Positions 1 through 6,473 are shown, counted from the first letter of the stretch. The stretch: 8,148 bases of DNA from PHAA01 sp964584415 (GCA_964584415.1 CAZOZX010000092.1:1-8148), one strand, 5' to 3'. Notes: a model not told the origin generated them from the letters alone. A program made the numbers and translations.

Positions 1-543
1 ATATTCCCGTTTCATCACCCGGCCCCGGTTCTTGATCAGCAGTGACAGTAGTTCGTATTCCTTGAGTGTCAAATCCAGACGTTGCCCATGCAAATAGATT
101 TCATACTTCTCGGGCTTTATAGCGAAGCCACCCACAGTAATTTGACCCTGGTTGGATTCTACTTCTGTCTTGACTACCTGTCGGCGCCTCAGCACTGCCT
201 TGACCCGGGCGGTCAGTTCACGGACGCTGAATGGTTTGGTTACGTAATCATCGGCTCCTAACTCTAATCCCAGCACCCGGTCAATTTCATCGTCGCGGGC
301 AGTAAGCATAATGATGGGAGTCATAATATTGGCCTGGCGCAGTTCCCGGCAGACTTCCAAGCCGTCCTTGCCGGGCAGCATCAGGTCCAGCACTATCAAA
401 TCAGGTTTCTCCGCCTGTATCAAGTTCCAGGCTTGGTTGCCATCGTAAGCCGGGATGGTTTCAAAGCCTTCTTTATTAAGGTTGTAGGTGATCAGACGAA
501 CCAGCGATTCTTCGTCATCGACTACCAAAATTTTGCCTAACAT
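1..543 (-). CDS. OmpR/PhoB-family two-component response regulator (C-terminus cut by window edge)
   Basis: Reading the minus strand from ATG at 543 gives 181 residues with no stop before the window edge. Residues 1-120 form a receiver domain: acidic pair D9-D10, phosphoacceptor D53 in a VLDLMLPG context, T81 in MLTAR, and K103 in the TKPF motif. After a linker (about 121-135) comes the start of an OmpR-type winged-helix domain, including the LTLKEYELL strand-helix motif and the NRGRVMKREY segment; the recognition helix and wing, roughly 50 residues, are missing. A histidine kinase presumably phosphorylates D53 so that the protein binds promoter DNA. Its partner kinase would be expected beyond the left edge, but this cannot be seen. 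The receiver resembles the PhoP/WalR/ResD group, and the paralogue cannot be settled without the rest of the gene. The start fits the family (KILVVDDE begins at residue 4), although the GGGGG ribosome binding site at 551-555 is unusual. Confidence 0.95.
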   Translation of the reverse strand, partial: MLGKILVVDDEESLVRLITYNLNKEGFETIPAYDGNQAWNLIQAEKPDLIVLDLMLPGKDGLEVCRELRQANIMTPIIMLTARDDEIDRVLGLELGADDYVTKPFSVRELTARVKAVLRRRQVVKTEVESNQGQITVGGFAIKPEKYEIYLHGQRLDLTLKEYELLSLLIKNRGRVMKREY

Positions 544-597
544 GTTTCAACCCCCGTAATCAAGCTTTTGATTGGATCAGCGATTGACTTATCTACA

Positions 598-626
598 ACC
601 ATATAATTCTTTGTCAGCGTAGTCAA
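598..626 (-). promoter_or_regulatory. Candidate sigma-A promoter of the response regulator
   Basis: On the minus strand TTGACT (626-621) is followed after 17 bases by TATGGT (603-598). The -35 matches the consensus in five of six positions and the -10 in four. It lies just downstream of the T-tract of the tRNA-Pro terminator and about 50 bases before the regulator's ATG, so the regulator can be transcribed independently of the tRNA. Prediction from sequence only. Confidence 0.5.
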
Positions 627-630
627 ACTA

Positions 631-660
631 TAAAAAACAAAACCCGCCAACATAGGCGGG
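631..660 (-). terminator. Rho-independent terminator after tRNA-Pro
   Basis: On the minus strand the stem CCCGCC (660-655) pairs with GGCGGG (648-643) around a six-base loop and is followed by TTTTGTTTTTTA. It sits 15 bases past the CCA end of tRNA-Pro. No other terminator is visible between the L,D-transpeptidase stop and this point, so it may also end read-through from that gene. Confidence 0.88.
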
Positions 661-674
661 TAAACTATTCATAC

Positions 675-751
675 TGGTCGGGGTGACAGGATTCGAACCT
701 GCGACTTTCTGGTCCCAAACCAGACGCGCTACCAAGCTGCGCTACACCCCG
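675..751 (-). tRNA. tRNA-Pro, anticodon TGG
   Basis: The minus strand gives a complete 77-nt cloverleaf. The acceptor stem is CGGGGTG/CACCCCG and the D arm has a GCGC/GCGC stem. The anticodon stem is TCTGG/CCAGA around the loop TTTGGGA, giving anticodon TGG, which reads CCN proline codons. The T arm is GCAGG/CCTGT around TTCGAAT and contains one G-U pair. The discriminator is A and the CCA end is encoded in the DNA (677-675). It lies between the L,D-transpeptidase and the response regulator and has its own promoter and terminator. Confidence 0.97.
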
Positions 752-760
752 AACTTCTAA

Positions 761-790
761 ATGATAACATTTAGGTGGAATCCCTGTCAA
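761..790 (-). promoter_or_regulatory. Sigma-A promoter of tRNA-Pro
   Basis: The minus strand has a perfect -35 TTGACA (790-785) and, 18 bases further, TATCAT (766-761), which matches TATAAT in five of six positions. The mature tRNA 5' end at 751 is only 9 bases beyond the -10, so the leader would be a few nucleotides long. A 7-bp inverted repeat (757-774) covers the -10. Confidence 0.8.
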
Positions 791-804
791 TTTGCTGGCC
801 GGTA

Positions 805-1644
805 CTAGGGTGCTGTATCGTCCATGGCCAGGTCATGTTCTATTTGCAGAGTCTTTAAGGTTGTGGGACCAACCCGGCCGCTCCGCTTAAGCCCGGCTTT
901 CTTCTGGAATGCCAGAACCGCTTGACGGGTGGCCCGGCCGAAGTAACCTTTAGGAACCAAGCTATAGTAGCCTAGGTCGAAGAGCATTTGCTGTACCTCT
1001 TGAACATCCTGACCTCGCATCCCGTACTTTAAAACCCGGATTTTTCTCACTGTACCGGTTATGCTGACTGGGGTGCCAACCGGGGTTAAATCATACAGTT
1101 TGATTACATCCTCGTTATACAAACGGATGCAGCCATGGCTGGCTGCTTTGCCAATCGACTTGGGATTATTGGTGCCGTGGATGCCATAGCCTCCCCAGGG
1201 TACGCTGAGCCGCATCCACCTTACTCCGAAAGGACCGCCGGGATTCAGAGACTTATATACTACCCTCCATTCTCCTACCGGAGAAGGGGTAGAGGGTTTG
1301 CCAACTGCTACTGGGTATGCGGTAATGGTTCCGTTGGAGGTCATGGTCAATATACGGGTATCGACGTGGACATGGATCTTGCGATTTACAGCGTCAGCAT
1401 CAGCTCCGTCATTGCCAAGCAGCTTGGTTAATGCCCGCCAGGTATCCGGGGCGGCTACACCGTCATCTTTTAAGCCTTGCCTTTTCTGGAACTGGCGCAG
1501 GGCCTGATAGCTTAAAGGACCGAAGACTCCATCCAAGGGACCAGGATCAAAACCATAGGCAGCCAGCAGGGTTTGTACTTCCAATACATCCGGTCCGGCC
1601 ATGGGAGGAGAATGAAAACGGATAAATCTACTCGCCATATACAT
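805..1644 (-). CDS. YkuD-family L,D-transpeptidase with peptidoglycan-binding domains at both ends
   Basis: The 279-residue product has three parts. An N-terminal PG_binding_1 domain (about 17-75; LDGVFGPLSYQALRQFQ) precedes an L,D-transpeptidase (YkuD) domain (about 88-200) and a second PG_binding_1 domain (about 205-268; GYFGRATRQAVLAFQ). The catalytic signature is intact: H156 in IHGTN, then S169-H170-G171-C172-I173-R174, with C172 as nucleophile. The family makes 3-3 peptide cross-links, or attaches proteins, in peptidoglycan using a thioester on the catalytic Cys. There is no hydrophobic signal peptide, so export or a spore-related location is unclear; Bacillus YkuD also lacks a classical one. 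ATG at 1644 has AAAGG and TTGGA upstream (1660-1651); ATG at 1638 is an alternative. No terminator follows before tRNA-Pro. The physiological role (vegetative wall, spore cortex or beta-lactam tolerance) cannot be told from sequence. Confidence 0.93.
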   Translation of the reverse strand: MYMASRFIRFHSPPMAGPDVLEVQTLLAAYGFDPGPLDGVFGPLSYQALRQFQKRQGLKDDGVAAPDTWRALTKLLGNDGADADAVNRKIHVHVDTRILTMTSNGTITAYPVAVGKPSTPSPVGEWRVVYKSLNPGGPFGVRWMRLSVPWGGYGIHGTNNPKSIGKAASHGCIRLYNEDVIKLYDLTPVGTPVSITGTVRKIRVLKYGMRGQDVQEVQQMLFDLGYYSLVPKGYFGRATRQAVLAFQKKAGLKRSGRVGPTTLKTLQIEHDLAMDDTAP

Positions 1645-1846
1645 TCAATATCCAACCTTTCATTTATATTTTTCTTCATTATTAATATATTAAAGTGGTG
1701 GCTAATTCGGTCACGTGATAGGAATAGTGTTTTTTTCCTGCAGTTCGACTTCGGATATGCCATATTTAATCAAATTTTGTCTATAATATTAGATATAGAG
1801 CTATTGATTTGGTTGCTGTACGTTAATACTGAACGGAGGGCGATTT
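1645..1846. other. AT-rich divergent intergenic region
   Basis: These 202 bases separate the minus-strand transpeptidase from the plus-strand slipin and should carry both promoters. The region is clearly richer in A and T than the flanking genes, including a run around 1661-1692. I find no convincing paired -35/-10 for the transpeptidase and no terminator, tRNA or conserved RNA structure. A GCATA on the minus strand (1762-1758) resembles a sporulation -35, but no good matching -10 follows. Confidence 0.6.
1782..1787 (+). promoter_or_regulatory. Possible -10 box for the slipin gene
   Basis: A perfect TATAAT lies 59 bases upstream of the slipin start codon. No recognisable -35 is found 16-18 bases upstream, and the preceding TG is one base too far away for a proper extended -10. 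Because the whole region is AT-rich, this could be chance. Confidence 0.3.
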
Positions 1847-2806
1847 ATGGATGAAGAGAAGAGGCTGACTGCGGTCGACGAATGGTTTAACACCAGAAGT
1901 TCCCGGAGTAATAACCTGGCTGTACTCATATTTATTTTGCTGGCCGGTCTGGCCGCCTATATGTACTTCATAGTACACTCTACCCCGTTGACCGTGTTAT
2001 TCGGGATTCTGGCTATAGTGATCGGATTATCGATGCGGATAGCCAGGCAGTGGGATAGGGTGGTTGTACTACGTCTGGGTAAATTCATGCGGCTGGCGGG
2101 GCCGGGCATTTTCTGGATCATTCCGCTAATTGACGAGGTCCCCATCTGGATCGATTTGCGCATTCGCACCACCTTTTTTGCTGCGGAAAAAACCCTGACC
2201 CGTGACAATGTACCGGTAAATGTGGATGCGGTCATGTTCTGGGTGGTGGTTGATCCGATCAAGGCCGCCCTGGAGGTGGAAGAATACCAGAAGGCAGTAT
2301 TCTGGGCCGCCCAGACTACCCTGCGGGATGTTATCGGCAAGACCGAATTGTCAGATATGCTGACCGGACGGGAAAGACTGGATGAGGAGCTTAAGGTGAT
2401 GATCGATGCCCGCACCGAATCCTGGGGAGTCTCAGTGCATTCCGTCGAGATCCGGGATGTAATGATTCCGATCGAGTTACAGGATGCTATGTCCCGCGAG
2501 GCCCAGGCTGACCGGGAGCGGCGGGCTCGAGTGATACTGGCTACCGCCGAGGTTGAGATCGCCGATAAATTCACCGAGGCGGCTAAGAGTTATCGTAAAA
2601 ATCCCGAGGCTTTCAGTCTTAGAGCTATGAACATCCTATATGAAGGTATCAAGCAAAAAACCGCTCTGGTTATTGTCCCCAGCAATATGGTGGAGTCACT
2701 CAACCCCGGAGGTATCTTGGGTTATGTCAGTCAAATGAAAAAAGCGGACGAATATGCCGAGAGTAAGGATGATGTATTCTCGGCTTCAGAATCAAAAGAG
2801 ATTTAA
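1847..2806 (+). CDS. Slipin: stomatin/prohibitin (SPFH) family membrane protein
   Basis: The 319-residue product starts with a short polar N-terminus, then two hydrophobic stretches (about 24-43 and 48-62) that can form a membrane hairpin or two helices. The SPFH/Band 7 domain follows (about 65-230), with family features such as the WDRVVVLRLGKF strand, the GPGIFWIIPLID motif, and VPVNVDAVMFWVVVDP. A charged helix (about 213-250; REAQADRERRARVI) and the TALVIVPSN segment near 272-280 are typical of bacterial slipins. Slipins form large ring-like oligomers that organise membrane microdomains and often work with NfeD-type partners or proteases; the precise role is unknown. The start is supported by GGAGGG (1835-1840) six bases upstream of ATG. 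The gene is monocistronic on its downstream side, where an inverted repeat and a tRNA follow. The region before it is a divergent spacer. Confidence 0.92.
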   Translation: MDEEKRLTAVDEWFNTRSSRSNNLAVLIFILLAGLAAYMYFIVHSTPLTVLFGILAIVIGLSMRIARQWDRVVVLRLGKFMRLAGPGIFWIIPLIDEVPIWIDLRIRTTFFAAEKTLTRDNVPVNVDAVMFWVVVDPIKAALEVEEYQKAVFWAAQTTLRDVIGKTELSDMLTGRERLDEELKVMIDARTESWGVSVHSVEIRDVMIPIELQDAMSREAQADRERRARVILATAEVEIADKFTEAAKSYRKNPEAFSLRAMNILYEGIKQKTALVIVPSNMVESLNPGGILGYVSQMKKADEYAESKDDVFSASESKEI

Positions 2807-2850
2807 TCCGTTGGGACCCTGAAAACCTGGAAAAAGTGAAATATATCCCA

Positions 2851-2893
2851 AAATAAACTGGCCTTTGGCTTGACTTAGCCGGGCAGTTTATTT
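2851..2893 (+). terminator. Long inverted repeat, likely terminator of the slipin gene
   Basis: AAATAAACTG (2851-2860) pairs perfectly with CAGTTTATTT (2884-2893). Inside, after a G-G mismatch, CC pairs with GG and GGCT with AGCC around the loop TGACTT. The 3' arm is T-rich and more T follows (TTTATGATTTT), as expected for intrinsic termination. The repeat begins 44 bases after the slipin stop. The structure is nearly symmetrical, and the tRNA-Gly promoter overlaps it. Confidence 0.7.
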
Positions 2894-2898
2894 ATGAT
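2870..2898 (+). promoter_or_regulatory. Candidate sigma-A promoter of tRNA-Gly
   Basis: TTGACT (2870-2875) and TATGAT (2893-2898) each match the consensus in five of six positions and are separated by the ideal 17 bases. The mature tRNA starts 24 bases after the -10. The -35 falls mostly in the loop of the slipin terminator hairpin and the -10 begins at the last base of its 3' arm. Confidence 0.65.
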
Positions 2899-2922
2899 TT
2901 TAAACGTAGGACAGGATGAAAT

Positions 2923-2997
2923 GCGGAAGTGGCTCAGTGGTAGAGCATCGCCTTGCCAAGGCGAGGGTCGCGAGTTCGAATCTCGTCTTCCGCTCCA
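2923..2997 (+). tRNA. tRNA-Gly, anticodon GCC
   Basis: A complete 75-nt cloverleaf. The acceptor stem is GCGGAAG/CTTCCGC and the D stem is GCTC/GAGC. The anticodon stem is TCGCC/GGCGA around loop TTGCCAA, giving anticodon GCC, which reads GGC and GGU glycine codons. The T arm is GCGAG/CTCGT around TTCGAAT with one G-U pair. The discriminator is T, and CCA is encoded (2995-2997). It is a single tRNA gene with its own terminator just downstream. Confidence 0.97.
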
Positions 2998-3008
2998 TAG
3001 TAATCTAT

Positions 3009-3038
3009 GCCTCGGCTTAGGCCGGGGTGTTGTTTTTT
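3009..3038 (+). terminator. Rho-independent terminator after tRNA-Gly
   Basis: CCTCGGC (3010-3016) pairs with GCCGGGG (3021-3027), including one T-G wobble, around the loop TTAG. A flanking G-T pair can extend the stem. TGTTGTTTTTT follows. It starts 12 bases after the CCA end of the tRNA and separates it from the tig operon. Confidence 0.87.
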
Positions 3039-3083
3039 AGCGTCCTGCTGCGCTATTAACCATAGTGCCGTAAATTTAGTATC

Positions 3084-3089
3084 TATAAT
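3084..3089 (+). promoter_or_regulatory. Possible -10 box for the tig-clpP-clpX operon
   Basis: A perfect TATAAT lies 19 bases upstream of the trigger factor start codon, within the palindrome CTATA-A-TATAG. The -35 position (about 3060-3066) has no good match to TTGACA. A promoter is expected in 3040-3095 because a terminator closes the tRNA just upstream. I see no CIRCE inverted repeat and no CtsR-type tandem heptamer here. Confidence 0.4.
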
Positions 3090-3108
3090 ATAGTGAGGAG
3101 GAGCATAA

Positions 3109-4464
3109 ATGAGTGCCAGGTTAGAGAAAATAGAAAACAGTGAGGCTTATCTGGAAATAGAAGTAGATGCGGCTGCTGTAGAGGAAGGATTTGAAAGAGC
3201 CTATCGTAAAGTAGTCAAACAGGTAAATATTCCAGGTTTCCGCAAAGGGAAGGTGCCTCGTCAGTTTCTAGAAGCTCATTTTGGCAAGGAGATACTTTTC
3301 GAGGATACCCTGGATTATATAGTTCCCAACGCTTTTGAAAAGGCTTTGGATGAATTGCAAATCGATCCTATCGCCCAACCGGATTTCGATATTGATATAG
3401 AAAAGTTGGAATCCGGCTCTCCCCTGCAATTTAAGGCCAAGGTAGCAGTGAAACCCGAAGTAGTGCTGGGCACCATGGAAGGTCTGGAAATTAGGGTACC
3501 CCTTTTTCAGGTAAGTGACGCCGATGTCGAGATGCGTATGGAAGACATGCGCAGCCGTTATGCGCAGCTGGTTGAGAAAGTTGAAGCTCCAGCTGAAATG
3601 GGCGATACGGTGGTAATAGACTTTGTCGGCACCATAGACGGGGAGGCATTCCCGGGCGGCACCAGTCAGGATTACCAGCTGGAATTAGGTTCTGATACGT
3701 TTATCCCCGGTTTCGAGAGTCAATTGGCAGGTATGAAAGCCGGTGAAACCAAGGATGTAGAGGTCAAGTTCCCGGATAATTACCATGCTGAAGAGCTTAA
3801 AGGTAAAGATGCCGTATTTAAAACCACTGTTACCAAGGTTGAAACCCGGGTTCTAAGAGAATTAAATGATGAGTTTGCCCAGGAGATCAGCGACTTTGAT
3901 AGTCTTGAGGAATTAAAAGCCGATGTGCGGGAAAATCTCGTCAAAGCCGCTCAAATGCGCCGTGATGAAGCCGCCAAAAATGAGGTGGTCAATAAGGCGG
4001 TTGAAGTTAGTCAGATCGATATAGCCCCGGCGGTTGCCGAGATGCAGCTGAATACCATTCTGCAGCAGTTCGAACAGCGTTTGGGTACCCAGGGGATAGG
4101 CCTGGAACAATATTTCCAGATGACCCGCAGCAACGTGGAAGAATTCAGGCAGGACATGAGACCCCAGGCTATTCAGCAAGCAAAAACCAATTTCCTGCTG
4201 GAAAAATTAGTTGAAGAAAAAGGAATTGATCTGACTGATGAAGAAATTGATAAGCAGATCAATGAAATAGCTCAACAGATGGGGGTCGAAGCCGACCAGG
4301 CCCGCCAGAACCTGGAGGGGGTTATGGATCGGATCAGGTACAATATGATGGTTGATAAGGCGGTTCAATACCTGGTTGATAATGCCATCATTACTGAAGT
4401 GGAATCTGAGGCGGAACAGGTTGATGAGCCCCAATCTGAGGAACAACCTCAAGAAGCCGAGTAA
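3109..4464 (+). CDS. tig: Trigger factor, ribosome-associated chaperone and peptidyl-prolyl isomerase
   Basis: The 451-residue product has the usual three-domain layout. The N-terminal ribosome-binding domain (about 1-115) carries the signature loop GFRKGK at 43-48, which docks on ribosomal protein L23. An FKBP-type peptidyl-prolyl isomerase domain (about 163-245) includes GDTVVIDFVGTIDG and the FIPGFESQLAGMKAGE segment. A helical C-terminal chaperone domain (about 260-430) forms the cradle for nascent chains. The protein ends in a strongly acidic, Glu/Gln-rich tail (about 430-451), a common but variable feature that makes it slightly longer than many homologues. It acts in the cytosol at the polypeptide exit tunnel. 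ATG is preceded by GAGGAGGAG (3095-3103), an excellent ribosome binding site. The gene leads the tig-clpP-clpX cluster, and no terminator is visible in the 58 bases before clpP. Confidence 0.98.
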   Translation: MSARLEKIENSEAYLEIEVDAAAVEEGFERAYRKVVKQVNIPGFRKGKVPRQFLEAHFGKEILFEDTLDYIVPNAFEKALDELQIDPIAQPDFDIDIEKLESGSPLQFKAKVAVKPEVVLGTMEGLEIRVPLFQVSDADVEMRMEDMRSRYAQLVEKVEAPAEMGDTVVIDFVGTIDGEAFPGGTSQDYQLELGSDTFIPGFESQLAGMKAGETKDVEVKFPDNYHAEELKGKDAVFKTTVTKVETRVLRELNDEFAQEISDFDSLEELKADVRENLVKAAQMRRDEAAKNEVVNKAVEVSQIDIAPAVAEMQLNTILQQFEQRLGTQGIGLEQYFQMTRSNVEEFRQDMRPQAIQQAKTNFLLEKLVEEKGIDLTDEEIDKQINEIAQQMGVEADQARQNLEGVMDRIRYNMMVDKAVQYLVDNAIITEVESEAEQVDEPQSEEQPQEAE

Positions 4465-4522
4465 GAATACGAATACTATATAAAAGAAGCTATGAATACT
4501 TATGTGATGAGGAGGGTTGTCA

Positions 4523-5116
4523 GTGTCTTATCTTATACCAATGGTTGTAGAACAGACCAACCGGGGAGAGAGATCATACGATATCTATTCACGCTTGCTG
4601 AAGGACCGTATCATCTTCTTGGGCAGCGCCATAGACGATAACGTTGCCAATGTCGTGATAGCTCAGCTCTTGTTCTTGGAAGCGGAGAATCCTGACAAGG
4701 ACATCAATCTATACATTAACAGCCCGGGTGGTTCAATTACTTCTGGTATGGCCATATTTGATACCATGCAATTGGTCAAACCCAGTGTGTCAACCATCTG
4801 CGTAGGCATGGCAGCCAGCATGGGAGCATTTCTGCTCGCTGCGGGTGAGAAGGGTAAAAGATTCGCCCTTCCTAACGCTGAAATAATGATTCACCAGCCA
4901 GCCGGCGGCACCCAGGGCCAGGCTACTGATATAGAGATCCATGCCCGCCGTATCCTGCAGATGAAGGAAAACCTAAACAAGATTCTGTCAGAACGAACCG
5001 GGCAGCCACTCAGCCGCATCCAGGCTGACACCGAACGTGATTATTTTATGTCGGCGATGGAAGCCAAAGAATATGGTATTATAGATGAAGTATTCGCCAA
5101 ACGTACGGGTAAGTAA
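4523..5116 (+). CDS. clpP: ClpP, ATP-dependent Clp protease proteolytic subunit
   Basis: The product is a 197-residue serine peptidase of the ClpP family, typical in length. The catalytic triad is intact: S99 in GMAASMGAFLL, H124 in MIHQPAGG and D173 in TERDYFMSA. The oxyanion-forming SPGGS segment is at 67-71, and the N-terminal LIPMVVEQTNRGERSYD region matches the axial-loop part of the family. ClpP forms a double-heptamer barrel that degrades proteins fed in by ClpX or another Clp ATPase. I chose GTG at 4523 because GGAGGG (4511-4516) lies six bases upstream. The in-frame TTG at 4517 would touch the ribosome binding site and add only two residues. clpX begins 45 bases after the stop with no terminator between, so the two are probably co-transcribed and assemble into ClpXP. 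Confidence 0.98.
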   Translation: MSYLIPMVVEQTNRGERSYDIYSRLLKDRIIFLGSAIDDNVANVVIAQLLFLEAENPDKDINLYINSPGGSITSGMAIFDTMQLVKPSVSTICVGMAASMGAFLLAAGEKGKRFALPNAEIMIHQPAGGTQGQATDIEIHARRILQMKENLNKILSERTGQPLSRIQADTERDYFMSAMEAKEYGIIDEVFAKRTGK

Positions 5117-5161
5117 TATACTATAATTAGCGATAAGCCTTCCGAAATGAGAGGTGACAAT

Positions 5162-6412
5162 ATGCATAAATACGGCGATGAAAAAGGCCAACTGAAGTGT
5201 TCCTTCTGCGGCAAGACCCAGGATCAGGTTAAAAAACTGGTGGCAGGGCCGGGTGTATACATCTGTGATGAATGCATCGAACTATGCAATGAAATAATTG
5301 AAGAAGAACTGGCTGAAGATATCGGCTTCAAGATGGGCGACATCCCCAAACCCCAGGAGATACGTGAAACCCTGGATGATTACGTAATTGGCCAGGATAC
5401 AGCCAAGAAATCCCTGGCGGTAGCCGTATATAATCACTATAAACGCATCAACCTGGGCATGAAGATGGATGATGTTGAGCTTCAAAAAAGCAATATCATG
5501 ATGCTGGGACCGACTGGCAGCGGGAAAACCTTGCTGGCCCAGACCCTGGCACGTATTCTGAATGTGCCCTTTGCCATTGCTGATGCCACTTCCCTTACTG
5601 AAGCAGGATACGTAGGTGAGGATGTAGAGAATATCTTGTTGAAGCTTATTCAGGCTGCTGACTACGATATTGAGAAAGCTGAAAAAGGTATCGTCTATAT
5701 CGACGAGATAGATAAAATAGCTCGTAAAACCGATAATCCCAGTATAACCAGGGATGTTTCCGGAGAGGGCGTTCAACAAGCCCTATTGAAAATACTGGAG
5801 GGAACTGTAGCCAGCGTGCCTCCCCAAGGTGGACGCAAGCACCCCCACCAGGAGTTCATTCAGATCGATACCAGTAATATTTTGTTTATATGCGGAGGCG
5901 CTTTCGAAGGCATCGATAAGATTATCCAGGCTCGTATAGGGAAAAAGGTAATGGGTTTCGGTGCCGACATTAAGAGCCGTGAAGAAAAGAAAATCGGCGA
6001 GATACTCAACATGATCCTGCCCCAGGATTTGCTCCGCTACGGACTAATTCCTGAGTTCGTGGGCCGGGTACCGATTATTGTGAGCCTGGAAGCCCTGGAT
6101 AAGGATTCCCTGGTGAAGATTTTAACCGAGCCCAAGAATGCTCTGGCCCGGCAATATAAAAAGCTATTCGAGCTGGATGGCGTGGATCTCGAGTTTATGC
6201 CCGAAGCCCTGCAGGCGATTGCCGAAGAAGCCATGCAGAGGAATACCGGCGCGCGTGGATTGAGGGCTATCATTGAAGATGTGATGCTCGATGTAATGTA
6301 TGAAGTGCCTTCAAGAATAGATATCACCAAGGTATTGATTACCAAAGATGTTATCCTCAAGAAGGAGAAACCGCTGCTGGTTACAGTAGATGCCAAGCGC
6401 CGGGTAAATTAA
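5162..6412 (+). CDS. clpX: ClpX, AAA+ unfoldase of the ClpXP protease
   Basis: The 416-residue product has a zinc-binding domain with C13, C16, C35 and C38, used for dimerisation and adaptor binding. A single AAA+ module follows: Walker A GPTGSGKT (116-123), Walker B IVYIDE (177-182), pore loop 1 GYVGED (149-154), an RKH loop (225-227) and the sensor-2 motif GARGLR (363-368). The ClpP-docking loop reads MGF (264-266) instead of the usual IGF. ClpX hexamers unfold tagged substrates with ATP and thread them into ClpP. ATG at 5162 is chosen because AGAGGTGA (5150-5157) lies four bases upstream. The in-frame ATG at 5147 lies just before that site and has no ribosome binding site of its own. A strong terminator follows, so clpX is probably the last gene of the tig-clpP-clpX operon. 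Confidence 0.98.
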   Translation: MHKYGDEKGQLKCSFCGKTQDQVKKLVAGPGVYICDECIELCNEIIEEELAEDIGFKMGDIPKPQEIRETLDDYVIGQDTAKKSLAVAVYNHYKRINLGMKMDDVELQKSNIMMLGPTGSGKTLLAQTLARILNVPFAIADATSLTEAGYVGEDVENILLKLIQAADYDIEKAEKGIVYIDEIDKIARKTDNPSITRDVSGEGVQQALLKILEGTVASVPPQGGRKHPHQEFIQIDTSNILFICGGAFEGIDKIIQARIGKKVMGFGADIKSREEKKIGEILNMILPQDLLRYGLIPEFVGRVPIIVSLEALDKDSLVKILTEPKNALARQYKKLFELDGVDLEFMPEALQAIAEEAMQRNTGARGLRAIIEDVMLDVMYEVPSRIDITKVLITKDVILKKEKPLLVTVDAKRRVN

Positions 6413-6446
6413 GACAAAGAAAAAATTAGACATTCATTCATCTGGT

Positions 6447-6473
6447 AAAAGGTAGCGAAAGCTACCTTTTTTT
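6447..6473 (+). terminator. Rho-independent terminator after clpX
   Basis: AAAAGGTAGC (6447-6456) pairs perfectly with GCTACCTTTT (6461-6470) around a stable GAAA tetraloop, and TTT follows, giving a seven-T run. It begins 35 bases after the clpX stop and 92 bases before the lonB start, so lonB should have its own promoter. Confidence 0.93.

Noticed and set aside
1573..1854. 93-codon hydrophobic open frame on the plus strand across the divergent spacer
   Set aside because: It overlaps the transpeptidase start on the other strand and runs into the slipin start. It has no ribosome binding site, and its hydrophobicity follows from AT-rich DNA.
1957..2574. 205-codon open frame on the minus strand inside the slipin gene
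   Set aside because: It lies entirely opposite a well-supported SPFH gene, has a low-complexity Ser/Thr/Arg-rich product without domains, and reflects the codon pattern of the real gene.
675..2997. Genomic island between the two tRNA genes
   Set aside because: No integrase, no direct repeat of a tRNA 3' end and no mobile genes are present; the genes between the tRNAs look like normal chromosomal genes.
3040..3108. CtsR or CIRCE heat-shock operator before tig
   Set aside because: Neither the tandem GGTCAAA-type heptamers nor the CIRCE inverted repeat could be found here or before clpP and clpX.
5282..5779. 165-codon open frame on the minus strand inside clpX
   Set aside because: It is antisense to the conserved zinc-binding and Walker regions of ClpX and has no recognisable family.
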